Shown: positions 31,601-41,621, counted from the first letter of the stretch. The stretch is DNA of 57,941 nt from Candidatus Rifleibacteriota bacterium (GCA_029560455.1 JAKQKW010000391.1:1-57941); one strand, 5' to 3'. Program-made: numbers and translations. Notes: a model not told the origin generated them from the sequence alone.

Positions 31601-34041
31601 GAGTTTGTGTAATCGGGTCTGGGGTGGTTGATAGTTGCCCAGACCTGGTTAGCTGCAAGCGCTGCCTGAGTTTTGTTGGCAACTTTCTGGTTGCCTGGCT
31701 GGAAAGTCACTGCATCTGGAGCATCTTTTTCGAGAGCAAAGCTGCGGGTGGCCGTAACACCGGTGTTGCCACCGACGTCGATCGGAGTTACGGTTACCGT
31801 GTAGGTGCCGGGCAAAGTCAATTCGGGGAAGTCGAAGAAAATCGTGTCACGACCGTTGTTCGACTTGTTGCCGAGTATGCTTGCATTGGAGTTGTCATGA
31901 ACGAGTGTAAAGATAAAGCCGGGGTTGTCAAATGCCAGGCCTGAATCACCACCGTCATTAACTACGGCAGTAAGTCTGGTAACCGCGCTGGCAATAACGA
32001 CCGGCTGAGGCATCGCGTTGATATCGACAGCCATATTGCCGATGCTGACGCGTGAAACAGAGGGCTGGTCACGGTCGACGATTACAATGCGGTAAGTTTT
32101 GCTGAGATAATTTTCGATATTCGGGTTCGGTTTTGCCTGGTCGGCAGCAACTACCCAGAGCTTATACTGGCCGGCGCTGAGAGATGAAGCGTTCCAGTTG
32201 TAACTCCAGGGCGAAGGACTTGCGGCCATTATCGGAACAGACTGAGAAGCTATCGCACCGCCGTTGAAAGGCTGCCAGACAAGATCGATATAACCGACGC
32301 CTGAACTGTTGTCGCTTACCTGACCTGAAAGCGAAACATTCGGGGTTGAACTCGATATGTAGATGGTGGTGGTTTCATTGAACGTGGCAACCGCCGGGGT
32401 TGAATCGATGAAAAATGCCGAGCCACCGCCTGAGGGAACGCTGATCGGGTCGAGAGTGTTGCCATAGGTGTCTTTGGCACCGGTGATACTGAGAGTTGCA
32501 GCGCCGTCATAAGAACTGCCACCATTTGTCGGAACGTTGAAGTCACCAACATAGGTGTTTGATGCTGTCCAGGTGCCGGCAGAGCTGGTAATCTTCACAC
32601 CACCGGCGGTGGTGATGTTGATCATCGGGTTGGAGTTTCCATCCATATCTTTGCTGAAGATCATTTTCAGCTTGTAGCTGCCGCCACCGAGCTGATAAGA
32701 GCTGGCTACCGGAATCGGCATGGTAAACGGAGCTTCGAAGGTTACAATGGTGTTGGTAGAGGTTGAAGAACTGTCGCGGGTGACATTGACCGGGTCAGAC
32801 ACTTCAGAGGTGTTGCCGGCAGCGTCGGTAAGTCTGAAAGTGATGCGGTTCAGACCAGTTTCGAGAGGAACAGAAACATTGACCGGGCTGGCGCTGACGG
32901 TCTGTGGTGAACCTTTCGGGGTGCCGTTAACCAGAGCCTGAATCTGAACCGGTTTGGCCACTTCTGTATCGATGCCGGTGACGGCAACCGGAATTGAAAC
33001 GCTGCTCTGATTGGTGTTGGTCGGAATGGATGAAGTATCAGGAGCCGGTTTAACCGGTGCGGCACGGTCAATTACCAGAGAGAATGCAGCAGATCTTGAA
33101 ATTTCAGTGCCGTTGGTGTCTTTGCTGACTGCTACGTAACTGCGGGTGCCTTCGGCGGGGCTGAGACCGATTGTCCAGCTGGTGCCGGTTACGGCAACGG
33201 TCGAAACCGGGTTGCCGGCATCGAGAAGCTGAATGGTGGTTGCCCCGGAAGGACAGGTGCCGGTCAGTGATACGGTCGTCGCATTGGTCGGGCCGGTCGG
33301 GGTTGAGCTGTCGATTGTGGTGTTGCCGCTGGCTGCGGCACCTACGGTGAAAGTGACGGCGGTATTACCGCTGTTGGCGCTTCCTTCTGGCTGAGAAAGG
33401 TCTTTGCCGGAAATTGCAACGCTGTAGTTGCCATTGGTAAAGGCACTGGTGAGCTGCAGATTATAAACAAAGCTGGTGCCCTGGGTCAGAGAGCCTTCCA
33501 TGGTGGCGGCGACGCCATTTGAGGTAACGCTGGGCGCCTTGATGGTTTCGTTGCTGGTAATCTGAATTCTGACGCTCTGAGTGTTGGCAAATACCGAGCC
33601 ATTGGTAATCTGAGCGGTAAGAGTCGGAGGAATGAAGTCGACGACAACGCCGTTGTCTGCTACTGCAGTGCCCGTCTTGCCGGCGCTGTCAACGATTTCA
33701 ACAGTGAGTTTTTCTGAGGTGCCGCCGGTGTCACCGATCTGGCTCGCCGGAATGGAGACATTTGATGAGGTTCCGGTGATGGCAGGTTCGGAAACAATGG
33801 TAGTGCCGCCCTTTTTGAATTTGGCGGTGTATGGAGGGGAGTCACCCGTCCAGCTGGCGCTCAGCGATACACTGCCGCCGGAGTTGATGATACCACCAGC
33901 GGGAACAGTAGCTGTAAGCGTGACGTTGGTAACGTCAGCCATGACTGCTGTCATACTGCCAAAAAGCAGTAGAAGCATGCAGAGTAAAATCCGCATGTTC
34001 ATAGAATTACAGCGTCGAGATTCAGCATTTGTCTGCCTCAT
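28699..34041 (-). CDS. Giant secreted Ig-like repeat protein with FlgD-like C-terminal domain
   Basis: 1780 residues. ATG 34041 has AGGAGA six bases upstream; a second ATG at 34002 lacks one. After a signal peptide (about 16-36, ending VMA) come many bacterial Ig-like modules of about 90-110 residues, with recurring motifs (DSTPAVATFNETTTIYISS; YTIKLRAIDLGRNTSAEKT; VDRTPPAAP). Several have the 'D..PP' strand start typical of adhesin repeats. The last 90 residues (YPNPATGNAMYFNYNFG, KIYDTAGHKVAEF, GAYFYRLDI) form a FlgD-like/type IX-secretion-like C-terminal domain. No type IX secretion gene is in the window. Probably a cell-surface adhesin or matrix protein. Confidence 0.85.
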   Translation of the reverse strand: MRQTNAESRRCNSMNMRILLCMLLLLFGSMTAVMADVTNVTLTATVPAGGIINSGGSVSLSASWTGDSPPYTAKFKKGGTTIVSEPAITGTSSNVSIPASQIGDTGGTSEKLTVEIVDSAGKTGTAVADNGVVVDFIPPTLTAQITNGSVFANTQSVRIQITSNETIKAPSVTSNGVAATMEGSLTQGTSFVYNLQLTSAFTNGNYSVAISGKDLSQPEGSANSGNTAVTFTVGAAASGNTTIDSSTPTGPTNATTVSLTGTCPSGATTIQLLDAGNPVSTVAVTGTSWTIGLSPAEGTRSYVAVSKDTNGTEISRSAAFSLVIDRAAPVKPAPDTSSIPTNTNQSSVSIPVAVTGIDTEVAKPVQIQALVNGTPKGSPQTVSASPVNVSVPLETGLNRITFRLTDAAGNTSEVSDPVNVTRDSSSTSTNTIVTFEAPFTMPIPVASSYQLGGGSYKLKMIFSKDMDGNSNPMINITTAGGVKITSSAGTWTASNTYVGDFNVPTNGGSSYDGAATLSITGAKDTYGNTLDPISVPSGGGSAFFIDSTPAVATFNETTTIYISSSTPNVSLSGQVSDNSSGVGYIDLVWQPFNGGAIASQSVPIMAASPSPWSYNWNASSLSAGQYKLWVVAADQAKPNPNIENYLSKTYRIVIVDRDQPSVSRVSIGNMAVDINAMPQPVVIASAVTRLTAVVNDGGDSGLAFDNPGFIFTLVHDNSNASILGNKSNNGRDTIFFDFPELTLPGTYTVTVTPIDVGGNTGVTATRSFALEKDAPDAVTFQPGNQKVANKTQAALAANQVWATINHPRPDYTNSTISVRYNGAISGNTLPNASTTALVWQLHSGALATDQSHDGRYDMSVVPKTTLGNTGAAVNGFFTYDSKPPVVTGSVPAIDLSDANSKVWFGLNQSEISVTVSDAPKDIVTYGPKMPLSAGLAGVQVPGDPNWYNSAGSGVDTTNSSFTWTMGATVSQPATPSGSKLMQTVPPVPADTAAGMANVEFAVRLLDRANDGQVVPNLLTASYTLKYDFMAPEITSVNKPKGEKYCKNTVTFEGVVADKGTSDELRVTAVEWAEGTNAWAAISANNLPAKSASVTATLDISGKTDGTYTIKLRAIDLGRNTSAEKTADFTVDRTPPAAPTAVLPLPDQISNKRSFAFKWSSSTDADRYLLQVADDSSFNNILNSQLNTGYSDLKGQVVVMTEGAFTMPKDGTYYWRVAAIETCSDGYNISAFSATRRFTVDTVKPIVVEVQPAPSSANKISTGMVTFTIRFNELVDPTINPTVKITTAGGQLMMIEKTSYKEDTWIGTTVIPKNSSALYDGTAIISIENATDLAGNIMAADSTNSVVINTGPSFTTKIFSNPANEFELMIVTKGSEALQSPPSCSVQQSSARTPVIMNFLKERFYAGSYKIDVTSPGKAYIDISGTDLYGMVGNDSFQFTVADLNASQRLNIVSGSGRATLKGAENSAFTPTTIYMLDREQLESPFVASSFRANALPGVKASTRPAELTSLAALEEIGPAGLRLKKRLLYTADVSNERINVPAEKVHIYRQDSKGNWVFQGGSLKDGMISAELTGLGRVALMADMTEPSVSDLSPANLEKLETPMPEIKGLIADGGSGLKKDSFKLFINELEVPGAVLDENGNFSYKLKQPLPKGKHEISFEVADQAGNILKKSFQVEATGPFALDEFMPYPNPATGNAMYFNYNFGQKPDQVRLKIYDTAGHKVAEFDTFDFSNASKGRVRWDMRNDSGKSVANGAYFYRLDISRGGQTLKKRGKFAVMR

Positions 34042-34289
34042 ATTTGTCTCCTGTTCATTTCTGCAAAGAGGGCACGAACTTTTCTAGTATTTCTCATCTT
34101 TCATTTCGGCAGATTAGTTGATAAACTTGACACGAAAAAAAGCGTTTGGAAATTTTTTTGAGTATTTTTCTCTGTGCACCCTGTTCCTTTAATCACAAAT
34201 GAAGTATATAAATCATGTTTCTATTTGATGACAAGTCAGCCGACAGTGTAGACCAAAGTCTTACAAAAGAAAAGATACAAGAGTATTTT

Positions 34290-36998
34290 ATGAATACCCT
34301 GCACCGGAAAAGTGAAATTCTCAGCGGCCTGTTTTTAATGCGGCTGCCACACCTGGTTTTAGTATTTATCCTTGTTCTGACAATGGTTTTCTCAATTGGC
34401 TGCGGGGGCACGTCGTCATCTAAGAAGCTCAGCAGCGGTCCGGCCCCGATCGTCGATGATCTTGAAGCCGGCCGCATTCAGGGCACCGTTACCTCTCTGG
34501 ATACCGGCACTGTTATCAAGGGTGCCGTGGTCGAAACTTTTCAACATCAGGCGGTTGCCGGTGAAGACGGGCGTTTTCTGCTCGGCCCGATGGCTGCCGG
34601 CGACTATCAGGTTATTTCGCGTGCCACTGGCTACAGCCCGGTTGTTAAAGAAGGCGTAAGAGTTCTTTCTGGCCGCATCACCGAAAATATCAATTTTCAG
34701 CTGACTTCGCAGACGGCTTCATACTCACCTGATTTCGCTGTGCTTGCTCTGGTCCCATTCCTCGGAACCGACGGTGACGAGATAACGGTTTACTGCCGTG
34801 GCTGCGGCACAGCCGCCGGTCGGGTAACTTTCAGCGGCAAAGATGCCACGATCATCAGCTGGAACAGCATGCGTGACGACCGTATTGTCGTGCGCGTGCC
34901 GGCCGAAGTCGAGACTGGCCCGGTGCGTGTGATAATCAACAACGAAACCTCAAAAGAAACCCAGCCGCTGCAGTTTATTGCCAAACCAGTGGTTCTGCGG
35001 GTTGAACCGGCAACTGCTGTCGGGGGTCAGACAATAAAAGTTTACGGGCGCAATTTCAACCCGATTTATCGCTTCAACCGCGTGCGTCTCAAGGGTGAAC
35101 CATGTTCGACCGTTGATTCGCCCAATTCGTCTACCCTTCTCGTCACTCTTCCGCTGAACGCCAAAACCGGTCTGCTGACCGTAACCCTCGAAAGCGATGA
35201 ATATACCCTCGAAGGGATCTCTGATGTGGTGGTGACCATTGCACCCGAACTGGTGCACATGTCACCGAAACGTTCACTGCCAGATGTGCCGCTGACGCTG
35301 TATGGCTACAATTTCGGCTCAGACAAGACTATTGTAAAAGTGCTTTTTGGCAGTTACGTGATCCCGCACACCAGTTTCATAACCTATTCTGATAACCGCA
35401 TCTCATTCAAGGTGCCACCCTCAAGCGTTCTGGCCCCCGGCAAAAGTACCGAAATCAAGGTGCAGGTAAACGAATCGCAGAGTAATGGCATGACCTATAC
35501 CGCGTTCAACCCTCTCGATGAAAACATGCCGGGCTACGGTATCTATGATTTTGCGGCAATTGCGCCAAACGGCACCCTTAAAATTGCAAAATTCAGACCA
35601 GATGAGCGCATTGCCTTTTTGAGCGTTCAGGCTGGCAACAACAGCAGTCAGGTTCTGCCTGATACCTATTATTACAGCTTTGCCGGTTATATGGGCGGCA
35701 ATTACGTGCAGATCCCGCCATTGCCCGGCAGTCTGCGTCTTAATGAAACGCCGACTCAGCGTCGTTCACCCGTCTCTTCTGCCGGTGATACAGAGCCGCC
35801 GGCCGGCAAAACCCGCCTGAAGAATCTGCGACCGGCCCTGTCTGAGCCTGCTTCAGATACCCTTGAATTCTATGTCAGAGATTTTAAGGCCGCCGACCCC
35901 TGGAACTACGCGAATGACATCATGGCAACTGCCACCATCAAAGCCTCGGGCACGAAAAGCCTCGTTTACATCGATATCAACTCGACCGCACTCGGTGATG
36001 CAGACGCTTTGAATATTGCCAAAAACTTCGATAATTATTACGCGACAATCGCCACCGCTTTCGGAGTGCTCGACCCGCCCGAAGGTAACATCGACACGCA
36101 GGCGCGCGTCGTTTTATATCTGTCGCCACTGCTCGAAGAGGCTCAGACCAACCCGAAACGCATGGCCTACTTCGATCCGCGTGATAAAGATGCCACCGCG
36201 TCGAATTCAGCCGGTACCGAAGTGATTTTTGCCAATCCGGCCGGCTTTCAGTCGGCGGCAGACGAGTTCTATGCCGGGCTTGTCGACAGTCTGCAGCGTA
36301 TGTTCTACTTCAATCAGAAGCGTGACAATACCATTTATTACGGCACCCCGTGGCAGGACGCCGGGCTTTCGGCTTTTGCCCGCCAGACTGCCGGCCTTGG
36401 TTTCAATCAGGGTAAAACGATCGATATCACCCGGGTCAGCCAGTATCTGCAATATCCCGAAGAAGTATCACTGAATCAATGGCCCGACACACCGACTGAT
36501 TATCATCACGGAATGCAGTTTCTTTTCACTCAGTATCTATTTGATCGCTGTGGCGGCTACAATGCTATCAAAGCACTCGAGCGCGGCACCAATATTAAAA
36601 AAGGCCTGGTCGATATCGAGCAGACCCTGCTGCCGCAGGCTTCACCTTCCACTGCCGGCCTGAATGAATTTTTCAACGACTTCTGCCTCGCATTGTTCTG
36701 CGATGATCTTAACCTGCCGTCAGGTTTCACCGGCTATGTGTCGACCCGGCATCAGTTCAGCGGCATTCAGCTGCGCGGCAAGCACTCGGGTATCAGCGGT
36801 CTTCGCGGCTCAGGTCTTGGTGAAGCGCCGACCCCGGTGCGTATACTGTCACTGAAAGGTTATGGCTGCCGTCTGGTGAATTACGCTCAGGGCAACTGGG
36901 GCGATCTCGAAGTCACAATTGACTCGATACCTGCCGAAGGCGCTTTCAAAACCTGGGTCATTTATTATTCAGCCGAACAGATCGCCAGCGGCACCTGA
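34290..36998 (+). CDS. Lipoprotein with carboxypeptidase-regulatory-like and IPT/TIG domains and a degenerate peptidase-like region
   Basis: 902 residues from ATG 34290. The frame is open from ATG 34215 and another ATG lies at 34338, so the start is uncertain. Lipobox FSIGC gives Cys38 of this form. Then an Ig-like regulatory repeat (IQGTVTSLDTGTVIKGAVVETF), three IPT/TIG modules (VLRVEPATAVGGQTIKVYGRNFNP; LVHMSPKRSLPDVPLTLYGYNFGSD), a Pro/Arg linker, and a C-terminal region of about 330 residues. That region has the order of M30-like metallopeptidases (hydrophobic strand, FANPAGF, helix, 'GLSAFARQTAGLGF') but with AGLVDSLQRMF where HExxH is expected. If related, it is catalytically dead. Surface lipoprotein, function unknown. 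Confidence 0.75.
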   Translation: MNTLHRKSEILSGLFLMRLPHLVLVFILVLTMVFSIGCGGTSSSKKLSSGPAPIVDDLEAGRIQGTVTSLDTGTVIKGAVVETFQHQAVAGEDGRFLLGPMAAGDYQVISRATGYSPVVKEGVRVLSGRITENINFQLTSQTASYSPDFAVLALVPFLGTDGDEITVYCRGCGTAAGRVTFSGKDATIISWNSMRDDRIVVRVPAEVETGPVRVIINNETSKETQPLQFIAKPVVLRVEPATAVGGQTIKVYGRNFNPIYRFNRVRLKGEPCSTVDSPNSSTLLVTLPLNAKTGLLTVTLESDEYTLEGISDVVVTIAPELVHMSPKRSLPDVPLTLYGYNFGSDKTIVKVLFGSYVIPHTSFITYSDNRISFKVPPSSVLAPGKSTEIKVQVNESQSNGMTYTAFNPLDENMPGYGIYDFAAIAPNGTLKIAKFRPDERIAFLSVQAGNNSSQVLPDTYYYSFAGYMGGNYVQIPPLPGSLRLNETPTQRRSPVSSAGDTEPPAGKTRLKNLRPALSEPASDTLEFYVRDFKAADPWNYANDIMATATIKASGTKSLVYIDINSTALGDADALNIAKNFDNYYATIATAFGVLDPPEGNIDTQARVVLYLSPLLEEAQTNPKRMAYFDPRDKDATASNSAGTEVIFANPAGFQSAADEFYAGLVDSLQRMFYFNQKRDNTIYYGTPWQDAGLSAFARQTAGLGFNQGKTIDITRVSQYLQYPEEVSLNQWPDTPTDYHHGMQFLFTQYLFDRCGGYNAIKALERGTNIKKGLVDIEQTLLPQASPSTAGLNEFFNDFCLALFCDDLNLPSGFTGYVSTRHQFSGIQLRGKHSGISGLRGSGLGEAPTPVRILSLKGYGCRLVNYAQGNWGDLEVTIDSIPAEGAFKTWVIYYSAEQIASGT

Positions 36999-37009
36999 CC
37001 TGACACGCT

Positions 37010-38404
37010 TCAGCCGAGGTTGTAGGCTTTGATTTTATACTGCAGCGTGCCGCGCTTGATACCAAGTATCTGGGCGGCTTTCGACTGATTGCCTTCGACG
37101 TCGCGCAGGGTGCGGCTGATCATTTCTTTTTCGATCTGTGCGACCATGTCGTCGAGAGTGCGGCCCTGCTGAATCTGCTCGGCTATCCAGTCGAACATGT
37201 CGGTGGTCGATTCGGGTGCGAAGCCGAGTCTGATTTCTTCGGGCAGATTTTCGATATCGATCATGTTGTTTCTGATAAAGACGGCGGCGCCTTCAATGAT
37301 GTTCTGCAGCTGTCTGACGTTGCCCGGCCATTTGAAGTTTTTCAGGGCGGTCATCGCTTTCGGGGTGACACCCTTGATTTCACGGTTCGCTTTGGTGGCA
37401 GCGATTTTGACGAAATGCTCGACGAGCGGCGGAATATCTTCGGACCGTTCTCGCAACGGTGCCAGCTGAATATTAACGACGTTGATGCGATAGAAAAGGT
37501 CTTCTCTGAACTGTTTACGATCGATCAGTTCTTTGAGGTCCTTGTGGGTGGCGGCGATGATGCGCACGTCGACTTTTAGTGGCTTGACGCCGCCGAGGCG
37601 TTCGACTTCGCGTTCCTGAATGACGCGCAGCACTTTAGCCTGCGTGTTCAGAGCCATATCGCCGATTTCATCGAGAAAAATGGTGCCGCCGTTGGCGATT
37701 TCGAACTTGCCGCGTTTGCGGGCAGCGGCACCGGTGAAAGCGCCTTTTTCGTAACCGAAAAGTTCACTTTCGATGAGATTTTCGGGCAGTGCCGCGCAGT
37801 TCAGAGTTACGAACGGGCCACTGGCGCGGCTGCTCTGGCGCTGAATCGCCTGGGCGACGAGCTCTTTGCCGGTGCCGGACTCGCCCTGAATGAGTACGGT
37901 GATGTCGCTTTTGGCGACCTGTTCGATTTTTTCCTTGACCATGCGGGTGGCGGCAGAATCGCCGATAAAGCGGTCAGCTTCGGGCTCGACGAGAAAGCGT
38001 TCTTCGAGACTCTTCTTTTCGTAAGCGAGTGAGAAGCGTTCGCAGGCTTTGGCGACGATGACGCGCATTTCTTCGATATCGAAGGGCTTGGAAAAATAAT
38101 CGTAAGCGCCCTGTTTCATGGCTTCGATGGCGAGTTTTTCAGAGCCGTAGGCGGTCATAAGGATAAAAACCGCTTCGGGGTCGATCTGTTTGACGTGCCC
38201 GAGAAATTCCATGCCGGTCATGCCAGGCATGTTGTAATCAGAGATGATGACCTGAAAAGCACCGGGTTCGACCATTTTCAGGGCTTCGGCCGGGTTTTCG
38301 GCAGTTCTGACCGTATAGCCCTCTTTGGTCAGGGCGGCCTTCAGGCTGAACAGGATAGATTTTTCGTCATCGACAACCAGAATATTGTGAGTTTTGAAGA
38401 GCAT
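37010..38404 (-). CDS. NtrC-family sigma-54-dependent response regulator
   Basis: 464 residues, complete. Receiver domain 1-125 with phosphorylatable Asp56 (VIISDYNMPGMTG) and Lys106 (YFSKPF). AAA+ domain about 145-385: Walker A GESGTGKE (174-181), sigma-54 contact loop GAFTGA (221-226), Walker B GGTIFLDEIGDM, arginine fingers FREDLFYRI. Fis-type helix-turn-helix at the C terminus (NQSKAAQILGIKRGTLQYKIK). It activates RNA polymerase holding RpoN. Its gene starts six bases after the stop of the histidine kinase, with GGAAGG as ribosome site, so the kinase is its partner. The targets are not evident. Confidence 0.95.
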   Translation of the reverse strand: MLFKTHNILVVDDEKSILFSLKAALTKEGYTVRTAENPAEALKMVEPGAFQVIISDYNMPGMTGMEFLGHVKQIDPEAVFILMTAYGSEKLAIEAMKQGAYDYFSKPFDIEEMRVIVAKACERFSLAYEKKSLEERFLVEPEADRFIGDSAATRMVKEKIEQVAKSDITVLIQGESGTGKELVAQAIQRQSSRASGPFVTLNCAALPENLIESELFGYEKGAFTGAAARKRGKFEIANGGTIFLDEIGDMALNTQAKVLRVIQEREVERLGGVKPLKVDVRIIAATHKDLKELIDRKQFREDLFYRINVVNIQLAPLRERSEDIPPLVEHFVKIAATKANREIKGVTPKAMTALKNFKWPGNVRQLQNIIEGAAVFIRNNMIDIENLPEEIRLGFAPESTTDMFDWIAEQIQQGRTLDDMVAQIEKEMISRTLRDVEGNQSKAAQILGIKRGTLQYKIKAYNLG

Positions 38405-38410
38405 CTTGAA

Positions 38411-40540
38411 TCATCCTTCCTGTTTTTGCGGCAGATAGATGGTAAAGCAGGTTCCCTTGCCGGGTTCGCTGCTGACCTCAATTTTTCCGCCATGCAGATC
38501 GATAATTTTCTTGACGATGGCGAGCCCAAGACCGGTACCGCGCTGGCGGGTGGTAAAGAAGGGCTCGAATACACGCGCAACTGTCTCAGGTGACATACCC
38601 GCACCGGTATCCTGAACTTCGATGGTTACCCAGGGGCTTTCGCTTTGTTTGTGAGCCCTGATGCTGATCTGACCGCCATTGCTCATTGCCTGGATACCGT
38701 TGAAGATCAGGTTCAAGAATACCTGTTTGAGCTTTTCAGAGTCAACGAATACTTTGAGATCTGGCAGATAATCAGCCTGCAGAACGACACGGTGTCTTTC
38801 TGATTCGTGATGCACCAGTGACATTACCGGCTTGATGATTTCGGAGAAAACAATTTCCCGGAAACTGGAGTCTTCAGGTTTCGCGTATTTCAACAGCTGC
38901 TCGACCACCATATTCAGGCGGTTAACCTCGCTGACAATTACGTCAATATACTCGCGCCTGCTGTCTTCGGGTTGGGTTTCTTCCTGCAGCAGCTGGCCGA
39001 GAGTTTTGATCGAGGCAAGCGGGTTCTTGATCTCGTGTGCAACGCTGGCAGCCAGCTGGCCGATCGAGCTCAGTTTGTCGGCATGATACAGCTGCTGTTC
39101 GATGATTTTGCGCTGAGTTATGTTGCTGAGAGTCAGGATAAGCCCGTATGGGTTGCGCTCATTGTCGAGCAGCAGCGAAAAACCACCCTGCAGAACCTTG
39201 CGGCCAGCATTACTGCCGGGGTTGATTTCGATCTCGAACTGGCGGTCGCCCGGTTCTCTGACGGTGCGCCAGCCTTTGATTATTTCTTTTCGCGAATTTT
39301 TCGGCAGTTTAGTGAGGAACTGCTTGAGCGACAGGCCTTCGAGCGTCGGGAAAAGGTCACTGAACTCGTGTAAAGCCGCCTGATTTGCGGTTTCGATATG
39401 GCCGGCAATGTTCCAGGTGATGACACAGGTCTTGAGGCTGCCGAGAATGTTCTGAATATAATTGGCAAGTTTTTCGATGTGCTCAACGTAATGCTGCAGA
39501 TGGTCGCGGTTGAGTTTGAGGCTGGCAGCCATACGGTTGAATGATCTGGCGAGATTTCCGAGCTCGTCACCGTGAACGGAAGTGATCTGAAAACTGAGAT
39601 CGCCGCCGGCAATTATGTTGGCGCCATCGCGCAGTTCACGTATGCGCGAAAGCAGAACTTTTTCAGAAAATACGACCGAAATGATCAGGGCGATTACCAG
39701 AACCCAGCCGGTGACGCTGAGATTGCGCGTACGGGCATCTTCGACGAGCGACAGCATTTTTTCCTGTGAAATGGCCAGATAAATGGTTACCTGTTCGCCG
39801 TCAGCGGTTTTGGCGATGTTTACACGGCCAACTGACCAGGTGGCATTGCCGAATCTGATATTGAAAACGTCTTCTTTTCGGACACTGTTGAGCAGGTGTT
39901 CTTTTGCCAGTTCCTGGCGGTATGATTCAGCCAGTGAAGATGCCGTGATCGTTTCTTTAACCGCTACCGCTGTTTCGGCCTGCAGATTGCGGGCGGTCCT
40001 TTTCATACGGCTGTCGTCAAGCTTGCGGCGCAGGGTCAGGCGGCCGATGAACTCGCCAAGTTTGTGCAGCGGCACTTCGGCGGCGAGATACAGCCCGTCT
40101 TCGTGGTTCTGCACCTCAACGAGAGAAAGATTCTGTCTGGTATCACGCATGTCGAGAGGTTGCCCGCGAGTGATGAGCGACTGGTTGCTTGAAACGGTCA
40201 TGCCGTTGCTCAGAGTAATTTTGAGGTCATGAAAGCCGGTTTTGGCGATCAGGCGTTCGACTTCTTTCTGAAGCAGGTTGTAAAGGCCATAACTTGAATA
40301 GTTGGTCAGTTTTTCTGACTCGGCGTAGAGCATGGCATTGTTCAACAGCAGATTTTTTTCTGATTCCCAGTATGATTTGATCGATTCTCGCAGCAGGTCG
40401 AGTCGCTGCTGAAAGATTTCGCGGGTTTTTTCGTGAATCAGCGCCGTAGAACTTTCGTTGATGATAAGGGCCAGGCTGGCGATAAGAATGAAGAGAAGAA
40501 CGATTACCTTGAAGCGCAGCGAAATATAGATGTTTCTCAC
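38411..40540 (-). CDS. Membrane sensor histidine kinase
   Basis: 709 residues. Start is GTG 40540, overlapping the upstream stop (GTGA). Order: TM1 about 10-28; a periplasmic sensor of about 240 residues (30-270), probably a Cache-like fold; TM2 about 275-295; HAMP about 295-345 ([18 protein letters not shown]); a PAS-like domain about 365-480; HisKA with phospho-acceptor His502 ([20 protein letters not shown]); and a HATPase domain ([46 protein letters not shown]). NtrB/AtoS-like. It phosphorylates the NtrC-type regulator next to it. Confidence 0.93.
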   Translation of the reverse strand: MRNIYISLRFKVIVLLFILIASLALIINESSTALIHEKTREIFQQRLDLLRESIKSYWESEKNLLLNNAMLYAESEKLTNYSSYGLYNLLQKEVERLIAKTGFHDLKITLSNGMTVSSNQSLITRGQPLDMRDTRQNLSLVEVQNHEDGLYLAAEVPLHKLGEFIGRLTLRRKLDDSRMKRTARNLQAETAVAVKETITASSLAESYRQELAKEHLLNSVRKEDVFNIRFGNATWSVGRVNIAKTADGEQVTIYLAISQEKMLSLVEDARTRNLSVTGWVLVIALIISVVFSEKVLLSRIRELRDGANIIAGGDLSFQITSVHGDELGNLARSFNRMAASLKLNRDHLQHYVEHIEKLANYIQNILGSLKTCVITWNIAGHIETANQAALHEFSDLFPTLEGLSLKQFLTKLPKNSRKEIIKGWRTVREPGDRQFEIEINPGSNAGRKVLQGGFSLLLDNERNPYGLILTLSNITQRKIIEQQLYHADKLSSIGQLAASVAHEIKNPLASIKTLGQLLQEETQPEDSRREYIDVIVSEVNRLNMVVEQLLKYAKPEDSSFREIVFSEIIKPVMSLVHHESERHRVVLQADYLPDLKVFVDSEKLKQVFLNLIFNGIQAMSNGGQISIRAHKQSESPWVTIEVQDTGAGMSPETVARVFEPFFTTRQRGTGLGLAIVKKIIDLHGGKIEVSSEPGKGTCFTIYLPQKQEG

Positions 40541-41526
40541 AGGTCACCTACAATCAGGGCGTCATAGTTGGCGGGGTATAAAGAATTTATCCAGGCAGTT
40601 TCAGATAAAAAATCGAGCTCGACAACCGAATCGTTGATTTCGGCCTGAGCATCGGCAGAAATGCTGGAGACAATTTTCTGCTCTTTACTTTTCCAGAGGT
40701 TTAGAGTCAGTTTTGGCAGCAGGGTTCGATTTCCCGAAAGTGGAAACGGCATGAAAGAGACTCCGGCGAGCTCTGCTGGCCGAAGAGCAGCGTTGTTCAG
40801 ATAACTTTGCGGTAACCAGTAAGAGACAAAGTCAGCGTCACCGGCGGCAAATACTTCCATGGCCAGACCGAGGTCGGCTTCAACTGAGAGCGGATTCAGC
40901 AGTTCTGATTCGATGGCGCGGTAAAGCATGGCAGCGGCATGCGGCTGCTGATGAAACATGGCAGCGCGGTGTCTTCTTGTTGAAGTTTTCTGCGATTTTT
41001 CGCCGTAGAGCAGGCAGAAATTGCGCATGGTATTCTTTGACAGCAGCGGTTCAAACCACGGAAAGCGTTGTGGGTCGTTCTGGCGCAGTTCGGCGAGCAG
41101 GGCTGCAAACTTGTCGAGAGTAAGGGTCTGTGAACCGAGAACCTGGGTGACGTCTTTACCGGCTGCGAGAACCCAGACAAGACTGATCGACAGATCGGTT
41201 TTTTCGAGGCCTTCAGGAATCATTATTTCTGGAATACCCTTTTCAACAAGCATCAACGGCAGAGAATCACTGAAGTTAATACTGCCGGAGGCTTCTACAG
41301 GCTGAAATATCAGTGAAAAATGCCGGCCGGTGGTTCTTTCGAGTTCATGGCTGATCATTTCGAGAAGGGCCGGCGCGAAGTCGATGCGTGACAGCAGCCC
41401 GACACTTCCGTCAGAGGCGCCGAGAATTGACTTAGGGAAAGAAATGACGACCAGGCTGATCAGCAGCAGAATCATCAGATTCATGCCGTGGTTGCGCTGC
41501 TTTTTCCCTTTGCCAGATTTAAACAT
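40537..41526 (-). CDS. Periplasmic substrate-binding-like protein of a two-component operon
   Basis: 329 residues with an N-terminal signal or anchor (about 15-36, MNLMILLLISLVVISFP). The body has the alternating alpha/beta order and late hinge pattern of periplasmic solute-binding proteins (LMLVEKGIPEIMIPEGLEK; AAGDADFVSYWLPQSYLNN), like phosphonate/tungstate-type or MltF-type proteins, but I cannot name the family. It overlaps the kinase by four bases, so it probably senses a ligand and passes it to the kinase's periplasmic domain, as known for other SBP-kinase pairs. The ATG at 41526 is used; the ATG at 41484 is an alternative. Confidence 0.7.
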   Translation of the reverse strand: MFKSGKGKKQRNHGMNLMILLLISLVVISFPKSILGASDGSVGLLSRIDFAPALLEMISHELERTTGRHFSLIFQPVEASGSINFSDSLPLMLVEKGIPEIMIPEGLEKTDLSISLVWVLAAGKDVTQVLGSQTLTLDKFAALLAELRQNDPQRFPWFEPLLSKNTMRNFCLLYGEKSQKTSTRRHRAAMFHQQPHAAAMLYRAIESELLNPLSVEADLGLAMEVFAAGDADFVSYWLPQSYLNNAALRPAELAGVSFMPFPLSGNRTLLPKLTLNLWKSKEQKIVSSISADAQAEINDSVVELDFLSETAWINSLYPANYDALIVGDL

Positions 41527-41621
41527 GCCGACAGAATAACACAGTTGCCCTGCAAGATTTAACTGCCGGAAAAATTTTGCGGTTAAAAGTCTGCGAAGTG
41601 ATTGCCGATAGAGAGAGTATT

